NCBI GenBank assembly: GCA_020048155.1
Contig: JAIFMY010000144.1
Coordinates: 1-35,381 of the forward strand
Reading direction: 5' to 3'
Length of the DNA stretch: 35,381 nt
Origin: Bacteroidota bacterium
GTDB lineage: Bacteria; Bacteroidota; Bacteroidia; Bacteroidales; DYOH01
The translations under genes and the position numbers were made by a program. Of the stretch, positions 19,355 to 27,852 are shown in pieces. The notes under the pieces are model-generated. The model ran no database searches. It worked only from the letters and a program-made list of their open reading frames with translations, and was not told the origin of the DNA. Within the stretch, counting starts at the first letter, position 1. Each line of letters opens with the position of its first letter.

Positions 19355-19721
19355 TCTAAAGCAATTTATTTACCTTGCATATCTTTTGCATATGCTAGCT
19401 AGGGTTTAATATTTTTAAAAATACAACAAAAATTCTTTCAGTGCAATTCCGTTTTTTAAGTTCAAAACTCGTACCGAAGATAAATAACTTCTAATATAAA
19501 ATGCAAATCAATATTAACACTTTTTAAATATTAGTTGAAGTATGTTCGAAGTTTCGGAATTTGTACCTACTGGCAAAATTCATTATACTTACATTCTCTT
19601 TGTATGTACAGGGGTTTGTGGGTAAAGTATGGAATCGCATCACCAACTATTGGCTAGCAAGCTCTCATACAAAGCTAATGGTTTTTACAAAATGTATTAA
19701 AAAAAATTACTGAAATATATT

Positions 19722-21722
19722 ATGAAAACGAACTTGTTTAATGCAGATCAATTAAATATTAGATACTCAAGTATTTCGGCTGAGGATATTCGTATGGCAA
19801 CCTCAGACATTGAAGTGTTTGTAAATCAGAAGTTATATGAAATCAATACTTCTTCGCATGTACTCACCTCGGTGACTGAAAGGATCCATTTTATAGATGA
19901 TATATTTGGAAATGCTGACCAGTTGCTTGGTACTATCAATTTACTTGCTTTTGTACTACCTCTTCAGGAGCCGCGCTTGGCTGCTCAAGAATCAATGGCA
20001 GGTATCGGGAAAATTATGAATCAGCTTTGGCTCAATAAGGATATTTATAGTTTCCTGAAAAATACTGAACATGCCTTGGGGTACGAAAATATTAGCCCGG
20101 TACAAAAACGATTGCTGAACAATCTGATTCGTGAGTTCGAAAACAATGGTGTACATCTGGAAGAAGAAAAGCGCAAAGCAGTGCACAATATTTTGGACAG
20201 GCTTTCTGAACTGGATGTGATTTTTGAATCGAATATAGCCGATTATAACGACCATCTTATTCTGGATGAATCTGATATGGCCGGACTTCCGGATGATTAC
20301 AGGCAGGCGCGTATAACTCCTGAGGGGAACTATAGCATTGGAATGAGCTACCCGGATTATCGTCCGTTTATGAAATATGCTCATTCGCAAAATGCAAGAA
20401 AACAGCTGTTTATGAAATTCATGAACAGAGCCTCCGATACCAATTCTCATGTACTGAATGAGATTATTGCTCTACGAAAACAACTGGCTGGCCAACTTAA
20501 CTACCAGTCTTATGCTCAGTATGCTTTGAACAACAAAATGGCAAAATTGCCAGAAAATGTGTGGAATTTTGAAATGGATTTGCTCGAGAAAGTTAGAAAT
20601 AAAGCCAACTCTGACTTACAAATACTTACTGAAGTGAAGAAAAGGTTGAATTGGGACTTACCTAATTTGGTTTTTCAGTGGGAAGCATCTTATCTGACCG
20701 ATTTGGTATTGCGTGAGCATTATCAGCTCGATGATTTGTTGCTGAAACAGTATTTTGAGTTGGAATCAGTAGTAAAAGGTACTTTTGAGGTGGCGAACAA
20801 GTTATTTGGCGTGAGTATTATAGAAAGTAAGCACCCGTATGTATGGCATCCCGATGTTCGTTTCTACGAAGTTATTCAGAATGGGGCAGTTATCGGTCAG
20901 TTTTATCTCGATTTGTATCCGCGCGACAATAAATTCTCACATGCTGCAATGTTTCCAATGGTGCCTGGCAAATACATGGCCGACAATCAGAAAAAAATTC
21001 CGGTAGCAGCGCTCGTTTGCAATTTTCCAATGCCTTTTGCACATACTCCTTCGCTCCTGGGACACAGAGATGTAGTTACGTTTTTTCATGAATTTGGGCA
21101 TTTATTGCATGGTTTACTAACTACTTCAGAATTTTCGATGATGGCTGGCACAAGTGTTGCACGCGATTTTGTGGAAACTCCTTCACAACTTTTCGAGAAT
21201 TGGGCATGGGAATACGAATCACTCAGCTTATTTGCTCGTCATTACCAGACTGGCGAAGTGTTGCCAATAGCATTGCACCAGAAAATGGTGAATGCGAAAC
21301 TTTTCAACTCTGGACTTGATACTTTGCAACAGCTTTTTTATGGAGTGCTCGATATGACCCTTCATGATAGGTTTCTGCCTGATGAGTCTATGCAAATCAA
21401 CGATGTGGTGCGTAATCTTCAGAATAAGTTATTGTTGTTTCCTTTTGAAGAGGGCACTCATTTTGAATGTAGCTTTGGCCACTTGAGTGGCTATGCTGCT
21501 GCATACTATGGTTATATGTGGGCAAAAGTATATGCAGAGGACATTTTTTCTGTATTTCGTGCACAAGGTGTATTTAGTATTGAACATGGTACTAAGCTGC
21601 GTGAAGATATACTTTCGAAGGGATCTACTGTGGACGAAATGGACCAAATCATTCATTTTTTAGGAAGGAAGCCTTCTAACCTACCATTTTTGGAAAGTAT
21701 AGGATGCGCTAATATTGGATGA
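19722..21722 (+). CDS. M3-family metallopeptidase (oligopeptidase A / Dcp-like)
   Basis: VVTFFHEFGHLLHGLL zinc motif with downstream VARDFVETPSQLFENWAWE; Dcp/PrlC-like layout. Confidence 0.94.
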   Translation: MKTNLFNADQLNIRYSSISAEDIRMATSDIEVFVNQKLYEINTSSHVLTSVTERIHFIDDIFGNADQLLGTINLLAFVLPLQEPRLAAQESMAGIGKIMNQLWLNKDIYSFLKNTEHALGYENISPVQKRLLNNLIREFENNGVHLEEEKRKAVHNILDRLSELDVIFESNIADYNDHLILDESDMAGLPDDYRQARITPEGNYSIGMSYPDYRPFMKYAHSQNARKQLFMKFMNRASDTNSHVLNEIIALRKQLAGQLNYQSYAQYALNNKMAKLPENVWNFEMDLLEKVRNKANSDLQILTEVKKRLNWDLPNLVFQWEASYLTDLVLREHYQLDDLLLKQYFELESVVKGTFEVANKLFGVSIIESKHPYVWHPDVRFYEVIQNGAVIGQFYLDLYPRDNKFSHAAMFPMVPGKYMADNQKKIPVAALVCNFPMPFAHTPSLLGHRDVVTFFHEFGHLLHGLLTTSEFSMMAGTSVARDFVETPSQLFENWAWEYESLSLFARHYQTGEVLPIALHQKMVNAKLFNSGLDTLQQLFYGVLDMTLHDRFLPDESMQINDVVRNLQNKLLLFPFEEGTHFECSFGHLSGYAAAYYGYMWAKVYAEDIFSVFRAQGVFSIEHGTKLREDILSKGSTVDEMDQIIHFLGRKPSNLPFLESIGCANIG

Positions 21723-21808
21723 TCAAATGTTTAGAAATTTACTTTATTGATGAAACTGCATTAAAAGTGCGATTTAAGGCTTGTTATCAATGTAGCTATT
21801 TGTTTTCA

Positions 21809-21840
21809 AGCTTTCCGAAAAATGATGCTTTCGGAAAGCT
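21809..21840. terminator. Hairpin between convergent M3 peptidase and YitT genes
   Basis: Perfect 12-bp inverted repeat AGCTTTCCGAAA (21809-21820) / TTTCGGAAAGCT (21829-21840), 8-nt loop. Confidence 0.6.
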
Positions 21841-21886
21841 ATTGCGCTTAATAACCTATTCTGAGATTCTAAGATTCAAGGCTTTG

Positions 21887-22780
21887 TTAGTCTGCTTTTG
21901 GAGTAAGCGATTTGAAACCTTTGCCCAGTATTTCAGTTGCTTCTATTACTGTTACAAAGGCTTTTGGATCTATTCGCCTTACATGCATTTTTAGTATTTC
22001 TGCCTCGCGACGTCCCATTACGCTGAAAACCACTTTCTTTTCGTTGTTTGAGTACATACCGGTAGCTTCAAAAAGTGTGGCTCCGCGTTGAATATTATTT
22101 ATAAGTACTTTGCCTATTTCTTCGTATTTGTCGGAGAAAATAATTACCGCTTTCTGACCCGCCGCTCCTTGCAAAACTACATCTATGGTTTTAGCCAGAA
22201 TATATATGACCAGCAGCGAGTATAGCGGTATTGTCCAATCTTGAAATGCTACAAGGCTTAGGCTTACGATAATGGAATCTACTATAAGAGTGAGTTGACT
22301 TAGTGGCATGTAGGTGTATTTTTCGAGAATTAGGGCTATGATGGATGTTCCGCCTGCAGTAGCCCTTGCTTTGAATAGGAGACCCACACCGGCTCCTATG
22401 AGCAAACCACCGAATATAGACGAAAGTAGAATGTCGTTGGGAACCAGGGGTTTAGTTCCGTTGTAATAGGTGAGTAGATCAATAAAAACTGCTGTAAGTA
22501 CAAAGCCTGTAACTGTTTTTACACCAAATTTAGGCCCTAAAATTTTGGTTCCCAGCAATGTGAGGGGTATATTGAAAGCCAGTGACATGACACCGATGGG
22601 AATGCCAAACTTATGATACAATACTATAGAAATACCAAATATGCCACCCGGTACAATCTTGTGTGGGGTTATAAAAAATACGTAGCCTACTGCCAGCATA
22701 AGTGCACCAATAATAATATAGCTATATACTTTAAACCATTCTGCAGTGAATAGTTTCTCTTTAGTAATATATCCTGACAT
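21887..22780 (-). CDS. YitT-family membrane protein with C-terminal DUF2179
   Basis: IIGALMLAVGYVFFITPHKIVPGGIFGISIVLYHKFGIPIGV; LKARATAGGTSIIALIL-type motif; C-terminal VFSVMGRREAEILKMHVRRIDPKAFVTVIEATEILGKGF. ATG at 22780 (MSGYITK). Confidence 0.92.
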   Translation of the reverse strand: MSGYITKEKLFTAEWFKVYSYIIIGALMLAVGYVFFITPHKIVPGGIFGISIVLYHKFGIPIGVMSLAFNIPLTLLGTKILGPKFGVKTVTGFVLTAVFIDLLTYYNGTKPLVPNDILLSSIFGGLLIGAGVGLLFKARATAGGTSIIALILEKYTYMPLSQLTLIVDSIIVSLSLVAFQDWTIPLYSLLVIYILAKTIDVVLQGAAGQKAVIIFSDKYEEIGKVLINNIQRGATLFEATGMYSNNEKKVVFSVMGRREAEILKMHVRRIDPKAFVTVIEATEILGKGFKSLTPKAD

Positions 22781-22817
22781 TAGTTTTGTGTTGATTAATA
22801 ATTTGGGGCAAAAATAA

Positions 22818-22855
22818 AACCTGTCTTTTTCATAAAGCATGAAAAAAGACAGGTT
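22818..22855 (-). terminator. Rho-independent-like terminator of the alkaline phosphatase gene
   Basis: AACCTGTCTTTTTCAT (22818-22833) / ATGAAAAAAGACAGGTT (22839-22855), one-base bulge. On the - strand the stem is followed by TTTATTTTTG. Confidence 0.65.
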
Positions 22856-22913
22856 GTAACATAAATATAATGTATAACACTTACAGCTTGCAAGCTGCTG
22901 AGCTGGCGGGCTA

Positions 22914-24026
22914 TTATTCGCCTTTTACGAATGTTTCCTTCATTTTATCGAAAATGTCGGTATTTTTCTGAAATCCCACAAATTTTGAAGCACCTTTGCC
23001 AAATGCCAAAACCGGAACCAAGGTCGCCGAGTGGCCTCCGGTAGCAAATGTTGGAGAGATGTTGTTATATGTGTCTTCATCTTCGTATGATTCTTTTCCT
23101 GCTGCTAGCGTAAAGCCTCCTGTTTCGTGATCAGCGGTCACAATTACAAGTGTGTTTTTGTTCTTTTTAGCAAAATCGAGCGCCACTTTTAATGCTTTAT
23201 CAAAATCCAGGACTTCATTTATCAAATATTCTGCATCGTTGGCATGTCCACCCCAATCTATTTGAGAACCTTCCACCATGAGGAAGAAACCATTTTTATT
23301 TTTCGAAAGATGATCTATGGCCATTTGTGTTGCATTGGCCAGAAAATTGTTTCTGAGCGATGCTGTTTTTGAGAGCTCTTTTGATGCAAGCAAGAAACCA
23401 TACTTTTTAGCAGGATCAGATTTGAATTGCAACGGAAGTGAGGTAGTATCTACTTCAAAACCATGCATTTTCAATGAGTCCAGGTATTTGAGGCCATCTT
23501 TTCTTTGGTTAAAAAACTTTATGCCTCCCCCTGCGAAGAAATCAATTTCAGATTTTACCAAGTCTTTTGCAATATCTTCTTCCATATTGCGCCATTTTGT
23601 ATGTGCATAAAAACTTGCGGGAGTAGCATGTGTAATTGATGAGGTAGCTACTACGCCTGTACTCAATCCGTATTGCGATACAAATTCGACAATATTTTGG
23701 AGTGGAAGAGAATCAGTGTTTAGTCCAATGGCACCATTGTACGTTCTGGTTCCGGATGCAAGTGCTGTGCCACCTGCTGCCGAATCGGTAATTTTATGGG
23801 TAGCTGATGACGTATTCGAAAATCCTGTGAATGGAAATTCCTCAAACGAATTTGTACCGTTGCCATAATAAAACGCAGAGCTCATTTGTGAAGTGCCCAT
23901 GCCGTCGCCAATGAGTAAAATTACATTTATCGGCTTTTTGAATTTCTTGTTTTTTTGTGCAAGTAACTGTGCCGGAACTAGCAGAGATACAAGAAAAAGA
24001 ATGCTTACTAAAAATTTGTATTTCAT
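22914..24026 (-). CDS. Alkaline phosphatase (PhoA-type superfamily), secreted
   Basis: Signal peptide; NVILLIGDGMGTSQ; ITDSAAGGTALASGTRTYNGAIG; VTADHETGGF; GGHSATLVPV. Confidence 0.95.
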   Translation of the reverse strand: MKYKFLVSILFLVSLLVPAQLLAQKNKKFKKPINVILLIGDGMGTSQMSSAFYYGNGTNSFEEFPFTGFSNTSSATHKITDSAAGGTALASGTRTYNGAIGLNTDSLPLQNIVEFVSQYGLSTGVVATSSITHATPASFYAHTKWRNMEEDIAKDLVKSEIDFFAGGGIKFFNQRKDGLKYLDSLKMHGFEVDTTSLPLQFKSDPAKKYGFLLASKELSKTASLRNNFLANATQMAIDHLSKNKNGFFLMVEGSQIDWGGHANDAEYLINEVLDFDKALKVALDFAKKNKNTLVIVTADHETGGFTLAAGKESYEDEDTYNNISPTFATGGHSATLVPVLAFGKGASKFVGFQKNTDIFDKMKETFVKGE

Positions 24027-24306
24027 TGTTTTAAATTTGTTTATCAGTTCTACTTGTGCGATTTTTTAAAATGGAACATGTTTTTCAAAGAAAAGAATCT
24101 TCTGAAATTGTGAATTATAGAACGCTCATATTCAGGCATAAAGTTTTCTATTATTCGAGGGAGTAAAATACAAGAAGATGCCCAAAATTTTAAATAATCG
24201 GCATTACTAAATTGTAAATTTAAGATTATTAAATCCGATTTTGATTTATATTCTGATTGTTTATTCGATCAATATCTTGTATCTCAATGTTTAACAGATC
24301 GGAAAA

Positions 24307-25983
24307 TCAATGAATGAGTTTTTTATAACGTATTCGTTTCGGACCTTCATCGCCTAAGCGTTTACGTTTGTTTATTTCGTAATCAGAGTATCCACCCTCA
24401 AAGAAGTAAACCTGCGAATTTCCTTCAAAGGCTAAAATGTGAGTAGCAACCCGGTCGAGGAACCAACGGTCGTGTGAGATTATCACGGCGCAACCGGCAA
24501 AACTTTCGAGGCCTTCTTCGAGTGCACGAAGTGTGTTCACGTCTATATCGTTGGTTGGCTCATCTAGCAACAGCACGTTGGCTTGTTCCTTAAGGGTAAG
24601 AGCTAAGTGCAGCCTATTTCGTTCACCACCAGATAGTACACCGCATTTCTTTTCTTGGTCTGCACCCGAAAAGTTGAAACGACCTACATAAGCCCTGGCA
24701 TTTATCATTTTCTTGTCTAGCATTATCTCTTCACCACCACCCGAAATTACTTCATATACTGACTTCTCTGGATCTATGCTGGTATGTTGTTGGTCAACAT
24801 ATGCTATTTTTACAGTTTCACCAACACTAAATTGGCCACCATCTATGGTATCATGTCCCATGATGAGTCTGAAAAGTGTAGTTTTGCCTGCACCATTGGG
24901 GCCAATTATACCTACAATGCCATTTGGGGGAAGTGTAAAATTCAGATCGTCGAACAAAAGTTTTTCGCCGAACGCTTTGGATACACCTTTGGCTTCAATT
25001 ACTTTTTCGCCCAAACGCGGACCATTGGGGATAAAAATCTCTAAGCGGTCTTCTTTTTGTTTTACATCTTCGTTCATCAGTTTGTCATATGCCGATAAAC
25101 GAGCTTTCGATTTTGCCTGGCGGGCTTTGGGAGCCATACGTACCCATTCGAGCTCACGCTCAAGGTTTTTCCTGCGTTTGCTCACTTGTTTTTCCTCTTG
25201 GCTCAGGCGAGTCGATTTTTGCTCTAACCAAGATGAGTAATTTCCTTTCCAGGGTATGCCTTCGCCACGGTCAAGCTCAAGTATCCATCCGGCTACGTTG
25301 TCGAGAAAGTAACGGTCGTGGGTAATGGCTATTACAGTACCTGCGTATTGTTGCAAGTGTTGCTCAAGCCACTCTATAGATTCAGCATCGAGGTGGTTTG
25401 TAGGCTCATCCAAAAGAAGTATTTCAGGTTGGCTAAGTAGTAAGCGGGTGAGTGCGACCCTTCTGCGTTCACCGCCTGAAAGTACAGATATGGATGTATC
25501 GCCATCGGGGCAGCGAAGGGCTTCCATGGCGCGTTCCAATTTATTGTCAATTTCCCATGCATCGTGATGTTCTATGAGGTCGGTAAGCTCGCCTTGGCGT
25601 TTGATGAGCTTTTCCATTTCATCATCTGACATTGGTTCGGCAAATTTCATATTTACTTCTTCGTATTCTTTCAGAATATCCACAATTTCTTGCACACCTT
25701 CTTGCACAATTTCTTTTACAGTTTTGGTGTCATCAAGCTTTGGATCCTGCTCCAGAAAGCCGACTTTGTATCCCGGGGAGAAAACAACATCACCTTCATC
25801 TGGTTTCACGAGTCCTGCTATAATTTTCAGTAGCGAAGATTTACCGGAGCCGTTCAGACCGATGATGCCGATTTTGGCACCATAGAAAAAGGACAGGTAA
25901 ATATTGTTGAGCACTTTTTTGTGTGGTGGAAATGTTTTGCTCACACCTACCATTGAGAAGATAATCTTCTTATCGTCTGACAT
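24307..25983 (-). CDS. ettA: ABC-F ATPase, energy-dependent translational throttle protein EttA
   Basis: Two Walker A (GLNGSGKSSLL, GPNGAGKTTLF), two LSGGE signatures, two LLDEPTN; EttA-like linker and C-terminal YSDYEINKRKRLG. Confidence 0.95.
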   Translation of the reverse strand: MSDDKKIIFSMVGVSKTFPPHKKVLNNIYLSFFYGAKIGIIGLNGSGKSSLLKIIAGLVKPDEGDVVFSPGYKVGFLEQDPKLDDTKTVKEIVQEGVQEIVDILKEYEEVNMKFAEPMSDDEMEKLIKRQGELTDLIEHHDAWEIDNKLERAMEALRCPDGDTSISVLSGGERRRVALTRLLLSQPEILLLDEPTNHLDAESIEWLEQHLQQYAGTVIAITHDRYFLDNVAGWILELDRGEGIPWKGNYSSWLEQKSTRLSQEEKQVSKRRKNLERELEWVRMAPKARQAKSKARLSAYDKLMNEDVKQKEDRLEIFIPNGPRLGEKVIEAKGVSKAFGEKLLFDDLNFTLPPNGIVGIIGPNGAGKTTLFRLIMGHDTIDGGQFSVGETVKIAYVDQQHTSIDPEKSVYEVISGGGEEIMLDKKMINARAYVGRFNFSGADQEKKCGVLSGGERNRLHLALTLKEQANVLLLDEPTNDIDVNTLRALEEGLESFAGCAVIISHDRWFLDRVATHILAFEGNSQVYFFEGGYSDYEINKRKRLGDEGPKRIRYKKLIH

Positions 25984-26079
25984 TTATTTATCGTATTTTA
26001 AAATTGAGGATGCAAATATATGTAAAATGCATGGCACTAAAAAGTATAGTGTGCAATCGAAACCAAAAATTATAAATGG

Positions 26080-26934
26080 CTATTTTGCCATAGATTTGAA
26101 GTCAGATGAAAGCATGCCTTCGGGCTTATTGTCGCTCATTTTGTGGTAATCCCAATAGTAAAGTTTGCCGTCGGCAGCACCAAGTACCGTTTTGTATATT
26201 CTTTCGCGTTTTTCGCTATCTTGGTGTGGGCCTACCAGATGCAGGATCATGGCGTTGGCATCGCGTGCCTCTATTACTTGCTTTATCTCATTGCGTGTGG
26301 CTATTACCACCGGGTATGGATAGTACTTCTTGATCTTCTCTACCGTATTTACATCCAAGCTAAGTTCTTCTTGCAATACGTATAGTGTTTTTCCATTTAT
26401 ATCTTCCTTATTTTTGTTATAATGTTTTATGATGGATTTGTCGCTCAACTTGGGATTTTCTTCTAAGAGTTTAATATGGTTTTGCATGAAAATGAGTATA
26501 GTTCCCATTTTGTATACATATTCTTCCTCGGGAGCACCTTTGTAGCAGAGCGGAAAATTTGCCAGATCGGGCATATTTACTTCCTGTCCGGAAGCTGTTC
26601 CCAGCATGATATTCAGAAACTCATATACCACTTTTTGTTTATCGTCTTTGAACGACATATTGGTTTTTGTGAGAAAGGAGTTTGTTTCTTTTCTGTTGTA
26701 TTGCAAATATTTTTCTCGGGTGATAAACTCATATGGAACGGGCATGGTCCAATGCTCTTGCATGGCTGTATCAATATAATCGTTGAAAAGGGTACTAAAC
26801 ATAGACTGGTCATATACTACGTACATTTTCGAAGATTTAAAAAGTGCAAGCTGCCTGGCATCGGGTGTGGCAGTTTGGGCCTGCATATTGTTTATAATGC
26901 TTGCTAATAATACAATTGCGATAATATTTTTCAT
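26080..26934 (-). CDS. Secreted protein of unknown function
   Basis: Signal peptide MKNIIAIVLLASIINNMQAQ; no family recognised. Confidence 0.65.
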   Translation of the reverse strand: MKNIIAIVLLASIINNMQAQTATPDARQLALFKSSKMYVVYDQSMFSTLFNDYIDTAMQEHWTMPVPYEFITREKYLQYNRKETNSFLTKTNMSFKDDKQKVVYEFLNIMLGTASGQEVNMPDLANFPLCYKGAPEEEYVYKMGTILIFMQNHIKLLEENPKLSDKSIIKHYNKNKEDINGKTLYVLQEELSLDVNTVEKIKKYYPYPVVIATRNEIKQVIEARDANAMILHLVGPHQDSEKRERIYKTVLGAADGKLYYWDYHKMSDNKPEGMLSSDFKSMAK

Positions 26935-26946
26935 GTCAATGTGTTT

Positions 26947-27642
26947 TTATTTAATGGGGATAAATATAGGGTTGAGGTCGTTGTATTTTCGTAGATAAAC
27001 ATATTTAAGTTTTCTCTTTTTTGATTTCGATAGTTCGTTGAATTCATCATATAATTCAGGTGTGCGCATGAGTATAACTTCAACCGATTTTTCGCCAAAT
27101 TCTGCAACTTTTCCGGTTTCAAAATCCAGCAGGTATTCGTACAATTCTGTATTCTGTATTTGCGATCGAGTAGTGGTGCCATATCTGTATGAATATGGAT
27201 CCTGATAACGATCCACAATGATAGTTTTATTGGCAACAAAATGCGATATGGCGCCCAGTATTGGTATACGGTTAAATTCTCCGTTGTACAATATTTGTGG
27301 AAAACCATTCTTGGAATAACCCCATATTTCATTGGCAGCTATTCTGTATTTTTTTCCGTCTACGTCTGAAAATAAAATACTGTCGGTTGAAAGTAAATAG
27401 TCAGATAGAAGCGTCATATCAGGTATTTTCGGAATTATGATATTCCGGTATGGGATAGGATTGTTATTCTTAAAATGTTCGAATGTAAGATATACCCCGT
27501 CTTTGAATCTGAACTCTGCAGAGTATTTTATACTGGTACGTACCACTATAGAATCAGTCTGAGCAGATAGCGAGCGAGCACCTGCTGTCACAATCAACAA
27601 TATTATGATATTTCTTCTGTAGAATGCAGCAATTTTTTTCAT
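26947..27642 (-). CDS. Secreted protein of unknown function
   Basis: Signal peptide RRNIIILLIVTAGARSLSAQ; FRFKDGVYLTFEHFKNNNPIPY...ANEIWGYSKNGFPQILYNGEFNRI; 12 nt upstream of 26080..26934 on the same strand. Confidence 0.65.
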   Translation of the reverse strand: MKKIAAFYRRNIIILLIVTAGARSLSAQTDSIVVRTSIKYSAEFRFKDGVYLTFEHFKNNNPIPYRNIIIPKIPDMTLLSDYLLSTDSILFSDVDGKKYRIAANEIWGYSKNGFPQILYNGEFNRIPILGAISHFVANKTIIVDRYQDPYSYRYGTTTRSQIQNTELYEYLLDFETGKVAEFGEKSVEVILMRTPELYDEFNELSKSKKRKLKYVYLRKYNDLNPIFIPIK

Positions 27643-27680
27643 ATTGGAAAGATACTTCGTATTATTTATCCGTACTATTG

Positions 27681-27713
27681 CAAAATTAATAAGTTAGTAG
27701 CTCATTGACTCAA
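27681..27713 (-). promoter_or_regulatory. Candidate Bacteroidota promoter for the two secreted-protein genes
   Basis: On - strand TTG (27713-27711), 22-nt spacer, TAATTTTG (27688-27681), matching TTG-N(17-23)-TAnnTTTG, about 39 nt upstream of the ATG at 27642. Confidence 0.5.
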
Positions 27714-27852
27714 AAATTTTGATTAAAATTTCGGGTCTAAAAATAGAATACTTTACAAATTAAAACTCATTTTTGATATTTTAGTATACAAATTTAGAAT
27801 TTTCAAAAAAGATCATTAATTTTACCCTATACCATATACCTGAATAAACACC

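Noticed and set aside
21719-21994. 91-aa + strand ORF after the M3 peptidase
   Set aside because: Spans the terminator-like hairpin and runs antisense into YitT; no plausible protein features.
22884-22897. Perfect palindrome CAGCTTGCAAGCTG just after the alkaline phosphatase stop
   Set aside because: Short and next to a better terminator (22818-22855); may simply contribute to 3'-end structure.
24713-25240. 175-aa + strand ORF inside ettA
   Set aside because: Antisense to well-supported EttA; Ser/Pro-rich shadow frame.
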